NCBI GenBank assembly: GCA_002104945.1
Contig: MCFH01000006.1
Location: forward strand, 620,001-684,000
Direction: 5' to 3'
DNA length: 64,000 nt
Source of the DNA: Piromyces finnis
Lineage: Eukaryota; Neocallimastigomycota; Neocallimastigomycetes; Neocallimastigales; Neocallimastigaceae
Below, piece after piece: positions 52,032-64,000 of this stretch (the first letter of the stretch is position 1; every line of letters starts with the position of its first letter). A program made the position numbers and the translations under genes. The notes under the pieces are model-generated. The model was not told the DNA's origin. It searched no databases and was given only the letters and a program-made list of their open reading frames with translations.

Positions 52032-55000
52032 GAAACAAAGATTAATTTATAATGATAGTAGATAGAAAAAAAATTTTTTTTCTTATTCTCAAATTTGTTA
52101 TTATTGATTTTTACTATTATTAACACTTGCTTACACGCCAATATAATAAATATTATAAATATTGTCAATACATAAAAATGTGTTAAAGTAACCATAACTA
52201 TAAAATAATACAATTAAAAAAAAATAAATAACTAACCTATTTTATCAATAAAAATTATACTTTTTTTTTTGGTGTTGTCCCATTTTTTTATGTATTTCTT
52301 TTTAATTAATTTTTATATTTATTTATTATTATTTGTTATATATGATAAGTAATTAATTTTTTTTAAAAAAGCCAAATATTTATAATATATTTAAGTAAAA
52401 AAAAAACTTTATTCTCTTTACTTTTTCTTTTTTTTTTTTTTTATAAAAACTATTGAAAATAAAATATGAATATATAATAATAAAAAAAAGTTTTTATTTT
52501 CATTATAAATAAAATTAGAAATATAAAAATATATTTATATTAATGGCTGAATTAATTATGAAAAAAAAAAGTTTTTCTTTTATTCAAATGTACTGTCAGT
52601 AATGGGTGACAAAAGTATTTTTAGAATAATCACTTGTTTTTTTACAATTTAATTATTTCCTTTTTTCATTTTTTTAAAAATGTTCATGTGATTATATCAC
52701 ATGTTACATCACAAATTACAACCATGATGATATAAAATCTCCTAAATAAATTGTTAAGAATCCTATACTAATTTAATTGGTTAATCTATAAAATTTTCTT
52801 TGAACAAAGCACCAAATCAATAATGATATCTTGATTTATAATCAAAAAAAGGAACAATTATTTAATTTCTAATTTTAGTATGTCTTCAGCTTTTATATAT
52901 AATTTTATAAAATATTAAAAGTATTTTTCTATTAATAAATAAATAAAAGGATAAGTTTTTTCCTCAAAAAAAAAAAAAAAAAAAAATGTTTAAAATAAAA
53001 GATAAATAGTAAGATAAAATATAGTTGTCAATGACAACTTATTAAAATTTCATTTCCTAATAGAAAGAAAATTAAAAGTTTATTATTATTATTTTTTTTT
53101 TTCGTTGGATTTAGTATTTTCTTTTATTTTTTTTTAACTTACCTTTTATATATAAATGATTTTAGAACTATGTAAAGTTGGGTTACAAAGTTGAAAATCT
53201 TTTGTTTTAAATATTTTAAATTTTACACTACTATCCTTATCTTCTATACATTAGCAATGAAAAACATTATTGAATTTATAAGTTTATATATGCTTATGAT
53301 TTATCAATAATGAAAATCATATCGACTTTAAAATATTATATAAAATTATTATTGAAAAAAACATCAAACAATAATAATTTTTCAATAATATCATTGATCT
53401 TTTATTATATAAATGGAAATAATTCTGTTAATTAAAAATATAGTTTACAAATTTAATTACCTTTAACAATAGTCAATTTTCTTTTCATTATACTAAGTAA
53501 TAAATAAAATGTTATAATAAAAGTTGATGGATTTTATTAATCATTTTTATATATCTTATTTAAATATTTACAAAATTAAAACTATTATAAAAGATAATTT
53601 TTATATTATAAAATAATTTTAATTTTATAAAGGAACTATAAAATAATTATCAATTTACTTCATTAATATATAATAAAATAATATATTATCGTTTTATCAT
53701 AATACTTTTTATATAATATTTTGTTTTAAAATAATTATTGTTTATAAAAATTAGTAACGACATCAAATATTTATAAATGTATCTTTATTTTCTTATTTAA
53801 ATTATTAAAATCATTATTTCATTATTAATTATAAAAATCTTTTATTATATGTATATATTATAAAACATTACATATAAAATTAATATTTTTTAAATATATA
53901 CAATGTTACTTTTATTACTTTAAAGAGTAGAATGTAGAATAGTATAAAAATAAACTATTCTATTATAATAGAACATGTAATTATTATAATTAATCGTTTT
54001 ATATAAATAATATATAAAAAAATTTTTTCTATAGTTAATTTTCATCTACCAATCTATTACTTATTAATTACCTATTATATTAAAAAAAAAAAAAAAGAAA
54101 AACTGAATGATAAGTTTTTATTATGGTAATTAACACCCTAAATATTATAAAACAATTTAACAAACTAAATTTTATTAAATTGTTATTTATCATGATAGTA
54201 ATAAATATTTTGTGGCTTGATTATATATTATTAATTCTACTAATAATTAACATTATTTTTTTTCATTCCCTTTGGTATTTCTTTTCTATAGTCTTTGAAT
54301 ATTCTTTAATTTATTCCTTTACATATATAAAATTTTTAATGAGAAATTAAATTTATTAATTTTAAATATTAAAACCATTAAATATTATTTGATAAGAGGT
54401 ACTTTATACCATGCTCTGAGAAAGTCAGGTTTCTTCTTATTCTTCCTTACATGAATTAATATAATATTTATTTTTTTTAAATAGTTATAGCTATAAACAC
54501 ATTTTCTATTCATTAGAGAATAAATGGTCTTTATTATCATTCAATACTACAACAATATCTATTTCATTATTAAAAAAAGTAAATATTAATTTATAATTAT
54601 TTCAATTAGTCAAATCATCGATGTTTTTCTAATCAACTTGTGTTTTTAATATATATATATATATATTATTTAAAATAAAAAATTTAGCAGAGAGAAACAA
54701 TAAATAATAAATAGTATAATTATTTTTAAATATTAATAACCTTTTATATAATATATAGATAGTCTACCTAACAGAACAACTATTATTAGTATATTATAAC
54801 TAATTACACTTACCTCAGATACTTAAGTATGATTTTAAAATAAACCAAATATTATTATCAATGATTACCTTTTAGATTTATTCAAATTTTAGCTACATCC
54901 ATAAATCTTCCAGTAATTTTTTGTTTCACTTTTGAAAAAAATATTTATATTGATAAAAATTTATATTAATATTTTACTTTTTGTTAACTTTTAAAGTACT

Positions 55001-56445
55001 TTTTTATATACAAAGAATATTTTATTTAATATATTATGTGGCTCGACTTTTTACAAATAAATATAATACAAATATTGTTTTTTTATTATTAAATAAAATT
55101 TAGTATATTAATTTAAATTTAATTTATTTTCTTTGGTTGTTTTAATAATATTTCTATGTAATGTCCTATTAAAATTCTGTCATAATTTTCTTTATTTTCC
55201 TAATTTAGAGTTGTGTTACATTAGTACCATAGTGGTGTAAGGTAGTAAAAATTTCAATTTTATCATGTCATGACATTAATGTATTTAATACTATTCAATT
55301 ATTGGTTATAATTCAATTTCAAGATATTATGTAATTATGACTGAAATTTTGAAGAATAAAATTTCATATTTTTTTTTCCCTTTCTATTCAATAAAAAAAT
55401 TAAAGTTTTTTTAATGAAAGTAAAATTTTTTGTTATTTAATAACTATTAACAAATCATTAATTAGTTATTTTTTTTCATAAGAGAATAGCAACACTTTTA
55501 AATGTGCTCAAAATGTATCATACAACAAAGATGATTGGTTTTGTTTAGTCATAAATTAAAAAAAAAAATATTCTTTGTATCACCATAAAATTTTTTTTTT
55601 CCATCATAATGGTAAATAAATTTTAATTTTTTGTATAAAAAGTATATTCTATTCTTCTTTACAAGTCATCTTAGGTAGAACATCATTTAATATAATTAAA
55701 TATCATATCAATTATACAAATGGTAATAAAACCAATTTAAATTAAATAGTTTTTTTTTTTAATCATGAATTTTAAATAAAAGTAAAATAGAATTTTAGTC
55801 ATTGGCAGTTATTCCCTAATATTTTTTATATTTTTTGAAATCATAAAAAGTAGGAATAGAAATAATACTGGATGCTACTATTAAAACTCCCACTTTTTTA
55901 ATTATTATTTCGTCAAAGATCATTTCTATGACAATATTTAATATTATCAATAGAAAATAAAAATTAATCACAAAATAATTAAAATTATGAATTTAGAAAA
56001 TTTTTTAATTTATATTTTAATTATTAAATTAATAAATATATATAACGAATAGAATAATAATATATGATAAAAGAATAATAGTATAAAACAAATTAAATTA
56101 AAATTAAAATTATTAATATTTTAAATCATCGTAAAAAAAAAAGAAATGGAAAATTGAAACAAAAGAAATAATAAAAAAATATTTTTTATTGCTATTTAAT
56201 ATATTTATAATAAATTCATAATATATTTATTTTAAATCAATAATATTGAAATCAATAGTATTGAATATTGTATAATCAATATATAAATTTTATATTGAAT
56301 AAAAAACAAAAATTTTATTTAAATATTAAATAAGGCATTTGTTTAATTTTATTAATTAATTTATTTATTTTATATTTATTTGTTTATTAATAAACTTTAT
56401 TTATAATTAAAGATTTTATGAAAAGGATAAACTTTTATAAACTTC

Positions 56446-56517
56446 ATGGATCCTGCTGCTGCTGCTGCTTCTGCTACTGAAAATTTCACCCATAATAATA
56501 ACAACAATTATTTTTAA
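56446..56517 (+). other. Short Ala-rich open frame, 23 codons
   Basis: MDPAAAAASATENFTHNNNN then NYF and stop. An in-frame stop lies just upstream and there is no GT inside, so it is not obviously an exon of a larger gene. It is compositionally unlike its surroundings (GCT codons in an A+T desert). A leader ORF, small peptide gene or relic are all possible; no function can be given. Confidence 0.2.
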
Positions 56518-57673
56518 TAAAATAAAATTAATAAAAAATTTTCTTTTCTTTTTTTTTTTTTAAACAATTTCATTCTTTATTATTATTTTATTTTTTTTTT
56601 TTTTTACAAAGTCATATTTATATATTTATTTATTTTTTTATTTTTAACTATTAATGTTAAATAATAATTTAAAATAATAATAATAATAATAATAATAAAT
56701 AATTATTTTATTTATTATTTTACATTAATATATTCCTTCATAATTATTTAAATTGTTATTTTATTTAAAGATATAATAATTATAATTATTAAATCTTAAA
56801 TTGAATAATAGATATTCATAATAAATAATATACATTTGAATACTTTTACTTCTTAATAATTTTGAGAAAAAAAAAAGTATTTGTTATATATGTATATAAG
56901 CGTTTAAATTCTTTTTTAATATATATTTATTTTGAAATAGTATATATATAAATAAAAAAGAAGTAAACGTTATAATATTATATGTAAAGTCATTGTTACC
57001 CTGTAATTCAAAAAAGTTATTAAATTTGAAAAAGTCAAATACAAATAACAATACTTATATTTTATTCAAAAAATAATAAACAAAATTAAAAAATAAAGAA
57101 AAAAAAATTGCTAAACCAATTAAAAAGTATAGAAAGAAGAAAAAGTAAAAACGTCCAAAAAAAAAAAAACTTGATTGTGTATGATATTTTTTTTTTTTTC
57201 CATATTTATTTTCAATATATAAAAATCAAACACCTTGAGGATATATAAATAAAATATTGAAAAAAAAATTGTAATATAAAAAACAACTAATACCTACAAA
57301 TTAAAGTTTTTTTTCTTATATTTCCATTTTTAAAGAAAGAAAACAATTGTAATAATAATTATTTAAAACGAGTAGTATTTAATAACTATTACCTTTAAAT
57401 AAGCATACAATACAATACAAATCAATAAAAACAAAACATTTTATTATTAGATTTTAGTAATATATATAATATATATATTTTTTTTGAAAGAAAAAGAAAA
57501 AAAATAAAGGTAAGTCTTCATATTTTTAAAGTATAAAATATCAAAAAAAAAAAAAATAATATTAAGTAATACTATTTTTTTTAAAAAAAATTTAATAATA
57601 AAATAATTTTATTTAAAAGAATATATAAGCTTTTACATTAAAAAAAATAATAAATATATAATAAAGAAAGAAA

Positions 57674-60600
57674 ATGGGTATGTTAAAAATTTTAAAAGGC
57701 AAAAGTTCAAATAAACTTTACGTTAATAGTTCTAATACATATGATATTACCAAAAAACAATACAAAGAAATTAAAAGAAGAGCATGTCCTTGGAAATTTA
57801 CTGTAGTAGAAAGTAATAATGGTTCTTACTACAGTCGTGAAGTATTGGTATATTCCTATATTCAAAATAATGGTATTCAACAATTAAGATTTCAGAATAA
57901 AAAAGGTCATAAAATTTCAAGTCAGACTCAACTTCCATTTTATTTTAGTAAACCTTACAGTATTTCTACTGAATTTTATTACTATGAAATTAAGATTATC
58001 AAAAATAGTGATAGTAAAATTTATTTTGGTTTAGGTTTATCAAACTACACATTTTCAGATCTTCCTGGTACAACACCCGGTAGTGTTAGTTATAACACCT
58101 CAGGTTTAATTTACGCTAATGGTAGTGTAGCAGCTTATGCTCAAGTTGTTAATGAAGGTGATATTGTTGGTATTGGTTACTACCCATCAAATGGAAATAT
58201 CTTTTTTACACTTAATGGGAAATATATTCAAACTCTATCTGGTAGTGTTGTAAAAAAGCAACGTTTCTTCCCTCATTTAGGTAGTGATGGTGAATGTACT
58301 TTAGAAGTCAATTTTGGTATGAATCAGTTTGTTTACAAACCTAGTGATTATAATAAATATCTAACCACGGAGGAATTAAACAATATAAATATTAAGGAAA
58401 ATGAAAAAAATGATGAGGATTTAAACACAGTATTATTTAAGGATTCATATTCTTCCCTTCCAAAAGTAGACATTCCACAAACTGAATCTATTAAAGTTAA
58501 TGAGGCATCAAGTGAAGCTACAAATAATATATCCTATATTGAAAATGCTAACAAGAAAACAGGTAATTATCCAATTTAAAATCATATCACCCAATTCAAT
58601 CCATTGGATAATTAAATCATAAATATTATTTGGTTATCTATTATTATTGTTGTTGTTGTTGTTGTTGTTGTTTAATTATATTTTTTTTCCAAAATTAATA
58701 ATTCAAACTAACGTGTAATTGCAATTTTTTTTTTTCGTTTTATTTTAATGCTATCTTATAAAGATAATCAAGGTTTAGATTTCTTTGATTCTGTTGATAG
58801 TGCTGAAGTTAACTTTACTTCAAATATTCAAAATTCTTCTTCAACCTTATTTACACCTACCTCTGACTCATCCTCATTGAAATATAATTCATATGCATCT
58901 TCCTCTTCAACTATTTTCAATAGTAATAATAATAATTTTGGATCTAATGTTCAAACAACGTTATACCCAATTTGTGAAGATACTAGTGTCAATAATGAAT
59001 TAATTCCGGTTTCTAGTATGAATAGCATGTCTATATCTCAAAATCCATCTAATCCATTCTCACCAATGTATATGAATAACAATATGAATGGTGGTAATAT
59101 GAACACTAGTTTTACTAATTCACTAAATACTAGTTTTAGTAGTACTATGAATAATAATAACAACTATAATTATACAAACTATAATTCCACAGCATCTTCC
59201 TATAACCCAAATAATCCATTTAATAGTTTAGTGAGTAATATCAATACAACTAATAACTCAAATTTATTGCTTGGCGGTAATACTTCATTTGATAGTTCAT
59301 TTAGTAATACTAATAACTTTAGTACTGTAGGCCATAGTTTTACATATAATGATAGTTCTTTATTCAATAATAATTATTCCAATAGCAATAATAGCGCAAG
59401 TAAAAATAGTAATCCATTTGATAATAATAATTCTGAAATCAATAGATTTAATAGTTCTTTCACCAGTAGTAATAGTACAATGACCCCATTCAATAATAAC
59501 CAATTATTATCAAGTACTACTACTTCTAATTGGATATCAACATCTTCCAATGCAACATCAAGTCAAAATAATATGAATACTGGAACAACAAGCTTTGTTT
59601 CAAGTCCAATATTAACCCTCACTAAAACGATGTCTTTAAGAGATGACAAAAGAACGTCATTCTCTAATGTCGGAATAAATAATACAAAACATTTATCAAT
59701 TAATAATATTAATTTGACGACATCATCTCCTTCAATACGTTTAAATAGTAATAGTCGTGATTTATCAAATAAATCATTTTTAAATATCAATACAAATACA
59801 AGTAGTCCTGCTTTTTCTAATTTAAGCAGTAATCTTAGCTCTCCAATCAATTCACCATTTAGTTCTTCTCTAAATTCCCCATCAATGGCTGGATCACCTA
59901 ATCTTGGTAGTAATAATTTAGGCAATACTAGTATGAATGGCTTTAATAATGCTAATATTTTAGCCAATACTAGTATGAATGACATTAATAGTACAAATAA
60001 TTTAGCCAATACTAGTATGAATGACATTAATAGTACAAATAATTTAAGCAATACTAGTATGAATGACTTTAATAATGCTAATATTTTAGCCAATACTAGT
60101 ATGAATGACATTAATAGTACAAATAATTTAGGTAATACTAGTATGAGTGACTTTAATAATGCAAATATTTTAGCCAATACTAGTATGAGTGACTTTAATA
60201 ATGCAAATATTTTAGCCAATACTAGTATGAATGATTTTAATAATGCAAATATTTTAGCCAATACTAGTATGGACTCTAGTTTTTCCTTTAACAATAATAC
60301 TACGACGGGTATAGCTCATGCCAATACATACAATAGTTTCATGAGTAACAATAATACCAATACAAATTTGTCTAATTCTATTTTCAATAGAAATAGTTTT
60401 GCTGGTATTAATAACTCCATGAATGACACTTTTATTGGAAAAAGCCAAACAACCTTCATTCCATCTACTCCATCAAATAATAATTTGATAAAGAATTCCT
60501 ACTCCTTTACAATGAGTTCTTCTTCAAGCAATCCATTTAATACACCATTAAATAACAGTAGCAATACTTTATCTAATTTAAATAATCCATTTGGAACACC

Positions 60601-60838
60601 ATCTAATAGTAATAGTACAAAACAATTGACTTTTGAATCATCATCCCCTATTACATCCTCTAAAACTTTGTCCTATCATGCTCCAGTCTTATCAAGTAAT
60701 GGCCAAACAACCACTTCAACGACTGCATGGAATGATGCCTTTAGTTCATCTACTAATGATAATTTTAAGACTTCAACACCAATGATATCTTCTACTTCTC
60801 CAAAAATGGATACTCCTAATTTTATAAGTATTCATTAG
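57674..60838 (+). CDS. SPRY-domain protein with Asn/Ser-rich NPF-motif tail (probable two-exon gene)
   Basis: Exon 1 57674..58562 and exon 2 58764..60838 join in frame through a GTAATT...TATAAAG intron to give 987 residues. Without splicing the first frame stops at 58579 (301 residues) and a second frame could start at 58748 (696 residues), so two genes cannot be excluded. Residues about 96-222 are a SPRY domain: EFYYYEIKII, IYFGLGLSNY, GDIVGIGYYPSNGNIFFTLN, FFPHLGSDGECTLEVNFG. It is closest in style to the SPRY of fungal Ssh4/Ear1 and RanBPM-like proteins, which bind partners in protein sorting. No membrane segment is seen. The tail is almost wholly Asn, Ser, Thr, Phe and has five NPF motifs (such as SNPFSPMY, NNPFNSL, NNPFGTP), known ligands of EH-domain endocytic proteins, plus eight 14-residue repeats. 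An endocytic or sorting adaptor is inference. Confidence 0.75.
58638..58672. repeat. ATT/GTT microsatellite in the proposed intron
   Basis: Eight to nine GTT units preceded by a short ATT run, inside the proposed intron 58563..58763 of the SPRY gene. Similar runs occupy introns of the LRRC23-like gene. Confidence 0.9.
59924..60259 (+). repeat. Eight 42-base coding repeats (14 residues)
   Basis: Eight exact-length 42-base units encode NTSMNDFNNANILA or NTSMNDINSTNNLA variants; the two versions partly alternate, and a partial ninth (NTSM) follows. They lie in the Asn/Ser-rich tail of the SPRY gene. Confidence 0.95.
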
Positions 60839-61031
60839 ACATACGAAGGAATAACACCGCCCATCAAAGAGTGAAAAATAAAAAAAAAAATACTGTAATA
60901 CCAACAAAAGGTAAAACTGAAAATAAGTAAAACAAAAAAATTCTTTTTTTTTTTTTTTTCTCATCTTTATATACAAATAAAAAATCAAGATTAGAATAAT
61001 ATCCAAAAGCAAAAAAAAAAAAAAAAAAAAA

Positions 61032-61101
<70 letters not shown>

Positions 61102-61859
61102 TAAAATACTAATATATAAATAAAATAAAAAATAATAATAGTAATAATAAAACTAAAGCGTCATTATATTATTGTCATCATTGTCATCATTGGTATTACA
61201 AATAAAAAGAAAATAAATAAAATATATATTAAAAGTTAATATAAATAATCAATAATTATTTCATATATATTTTTTAAAAAAGAAAAGAAAGAAAAGAAAA
61301 ATAATAATTATCATTTAATTTTATTTTATTTTTTTTTTAATATGAAAGTTTTTTTTCTTTCTTATTTCATTTTATTTTTTTCTTTTCTATTCCTTTTTTT
61401 TTTTTTTTTTTTTTTTTTAATCCTAACGATTCATTCCAACTTTTTTTTTTTTTTTATAATTTTTTTTTTATGTCTACCTCACTTCCCTCAAAAATATCTT
61501 AATTAGACGTATGATACTCTACCATACACTATTACTTATGGTCATTAATTTCAAGGCATGGTAAAAAAAAAAAAAAATATTATAAATAATAATATATAGT
61601 AATAAAATAAAAATAAATAAAAAATAAATGCATACATTATGATTAAATAACAGTAATAAAATTAAACAACGACAACAAAAAAAAAAAATAAAAAAAAAAA
61701 AAAAAATAACAACTCAAAATAATAAATAAATAAAAAGAAAATAAAAAAGAAAAAATAAAAAGAAAAAATATAAAAATAAATAATAATCAGAAGAATTGAA
61801 ATAAAATTAAAAAAAAAAAAAAAAGGTCCTTTTTAATTTTTAATTGAATATATATAAAC

Positions 61860-61890
<31 letters not shown>

Positions 61891-64000
61891 AATAAAATAA
61901 TAAACTATTTTATACCATACAAGTTTTCTTTTTTTCCTAATTAATTGATCCGATAAATAGTGATCTATTTATTAAATATATATATATATATATTAAATTA
62001 TTTCTCCATTTTACTTTAACTAGTTTTTGTGTTAATGCTTATATACGTCGTTTTAGTAAATGAAAAAAAAAAAAAAATTTTTTTTATATTATTGTTCATT
62101 TAATTAATAATATTCCCACAATGTCACATTATTCTTTGGAGTGAAAAGTCACATAAACTAGTGGAAAAGACTCATAGTAATAAATATCCTTTAAAAAAAG
62201 AGAGTCAGTTAAGTTATTATTATTTGAAAAAAAATTTATAATTCATAATTCAAAAGGAATTGGCATCGAAGAATAAGAAAAATTAAAGATCTTTTCGTCC
62301 TCTTTACTCTCTATGTAATTTTCTTTTATTAATTTGTGGTTTCATTTTAATTTTTATATATTTTATTTTTCTATTTTATTTAAATATAATGTATTTTAAT
62401 AAAACTAAAACATTAATAAATTCATTAATGCATTTTCAATATATATATATATACAAAACAATAAAAATATTTCTATACTAATTATTAAACATTACACATC
62501 TAAAGAAAATCCTACGAATATGAAAATGTATATGTTTCATGATCATGAAAATGTATAATGTAATGAAATCCTAACCTAACCATCTTTCTTTCTCATCTTG
62601 TCGTGATACTTTATATATACCTTATGTTTAATCGTTGGACATAATATAAAGAAAATTTTTTTTATATTTTTTTTAATGATTTAATAATTCTAATGATTGA
62701 CAAATAAAAATAACAATAACAATAAAAAATAGATAATGAATAAAGGATTCTACATTCTACTCTTTAGCTTATCATAACATTTTGATAGTCAATAACTAAT
62801 ATTAGCCAATTTAAAAAAAAAAAAGTATTTTTATATATTGATTTAAATAATCATTATACTTTAACAATAAAATTTATTCTATTACAACACTTTAAACCAA
62901 ATAGTTTCTTTTTTTTTTTATTTTTTTACTTTAACTTTTTTTTTCCTTATTCTATAAATATTAATAATTTTATTGAGATAATCCAATAAAAATGTATATA
63001 TTAAAATAGTTTATAAATTCTTTATATCTTTATCACTATCAATATTATTTATTATTAATGTACATTCAATTTTTAAACTCCGTTTATTTCTTATTAAAAG
63101 AATAAAGAATTGATGAAATTAACTAATAATCATTTTTATGTAATATCTAAAATAAAAAATAATATTAAATCTTGTTTTAAATTTCTAATTCTTTCATTAA
63201 ATATAAACCGACCGTTTTCAATTTTTTTAACCATTCTTTTAAACTTAATTATTTAAGAATCATTTCTACCGTTTATTTTTCTTTAACCTTTTTAACGGCA
63301 TGTTTCAATTATATCTAATTTTATTTTAAAGAGAAAACCTACTTTTCAATTTTTTTTCTATTTTTATGTTTTTACAATTAATAAAAAAATAGTACATTTT
63401 GGTGCAACAATGTATCAATAATTTGTCTCACCACCACAAAATTTCTATAAAATAAGATTTAAGCTATAACAATCAATTCCTCCTTTCTGTATTGCTTATG
63501 TTTTACAACCCCAACATTCCAATTTAACAAAATAGGTTTAAAATATCTAAAAGATGAAATTCTGAAACCTAAAAAATTATATATTTATAAATATAAAAAA
63601 AAAAATTTTTTTTTTGAATATTATAGGTTTCACAAAAAAAATTATACTTTCAAAAAAATTTATTATCAAATAATGAATTGATGAAATTTTTCCTATAATT
63701 TTTTCATGTAAAAAAAAAAAAAATTTCTAATCTTTTTTTTTTTTTCATTGAATATCTTTTCAATTTTTATTATTTAGTATTATTGCTTTGTATTCAATAG
63801 TTGCTAAAATATTTCATTCATTAGTTCATCAATTACTATTATTGCTTTTATTAATTATTTTTTTTTTACCCAATTAATATATAAATGAAAAACTATAAAT
63901 AGTTTAATACCAATAAATTCACTTGAATTTATTATGGAAGGTTGGCTTTTTTGAGGCAACATTTTACATTTTTTATTACAAAGAGTTATGATTAATTTAT
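60839..64000. other. AT-rich region to window end
   Basis: 3' flank of the SPRY gene, then poly-A/poly-T runs and microsatellites. Patches at 61480-61560, 62100-62330 and 62560-62640 are slightly richer but have no sustained frame. No gene seen. Confidence 0.6.
61030..61102. repeat. AAT microsatellite
   Basis: About 23 AAT units after a poly-A run in the 3' flank of the SPRY gene. Confidence 0.95.

Larger units (their letters stand above)
47369..57673. other. Ten-kilobase gene-poor region
   Basis: Upstream of the kinase gene are long poly-T runs (47538-47561, 47790-47807). Beyond that I see no coding exon. Open frames at 48036-48284, 49116-49322, 51947-52213 and 54123-54350 are made of Ile, Phe, Tyr, Lys and Asn only and look like noise. 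Richer patches at 51310-51460, 52590-52760 and 54390-54450 have no sustained frame. A perfect hairpin CATGTGAT-TAT-ATCACATG lies at about 52685-52703. A short Ala-rich frame is at 56446-56517. A GTAAGT at about 57510 may be a donor for a 5' leader intron of the SPRY gene. Confidence 0.55.

Noticed and set aside
48036-54350. Ile/Phe/Tyr/Lys frames of 66-88 codons
   Set aside because: Chance frames in very A+T-rich DNA with no codon bias, motif or splice context.
59563-60294. Antisense Leu/Ile/Val-rich 243-codon frame resembling a membrane protein
   Set aside because: Reverse complement of the Asn/Ser-rich 42-base repeats of the SPRY gene tail.

Overview
The window looks like nuclear DNA of an anaerobic gut fungus (Neocallimastigomycota: Neocallimastix, Piromyces, Anaeromyces or a relative). 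Intergenic DNA is almost pure A+T, with long poly-A/poly-T runs and AAT/ATT microsatellites. Coding islands are richer and use few, biased codons, and introns are short GT-AG introns. The gene set fits: a fungalysin (M36) protease, a secreted pectinesterase, a Ran1-type fungal kinase, and an LRRC23-type radial-spoke protein expected in a fungus with flagellated zoospores. Dictyostelium has similar base composition, but it has no flagella and fungalysin is typical of fungi. The assignment is inference from sequence alone.

Layout. 1-945: 3' end of a RasGEF gene. 2788-4378: cystathionine beta-synthase (two exons). 8107-10592 (minus): LRRC23 homologue, reconstructed here as seven exons. 12355-14247 (minus): fungalysin preproprotein. 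19940-21342 (minus): pectinesterase of three exons, with an Asn where the catalytic acid Asp is expected. 22765-42820: a 20-kb array of secreted Pro/Glu/Ala/Lys repeat proteins. 44774-47368 (minus): Ran1/Vhs1-like kinase. 57674-60838: a SPRY-domain gene probably spliced to a long Asn/Ser-rich tail with NPF motifs. The remaining stretches (946-2787, 4379-8106, 10593-12354, 14248-19939, 42821-44773, 47369-57673, 60839-64000) show no convincing genes.

The most unusual element is the 20-kb array. It has seven long genes (281-326 aa, called L1-L7) and three short relatives (S1-S3) encoding one signal-peptide protein family that I cannot assign to a known family. Mature proteins lack Cys, Trp and Tyr and consist of ETPAPKSLPE-like and TKTLP-like modules. 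The genes form divergent pairs; each shared upstream region has inverted arms of about 0.4-0.56 kb around a core of about 1 kb. Three copies of a unit (long A, short S, long B) are present, the middle one inverted. Unit orientation, core orientation and the A-A and B-B pairing can all be explained by one inversion between inverted arms in an ancestral direct tandem array. Neighbouring copies also look gene-converted, and one short copy is broken by a deletion of about 0.7 kb.

The genes do not form an operon-like pathway. The protease, pectinesterase and repeat-protein array are all secreted or predicted secreted and lie next to each other between 12 and 43 kb, so this part may be an accessory secretome region. 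The other genes are housekeeping, signalling or motility genes.
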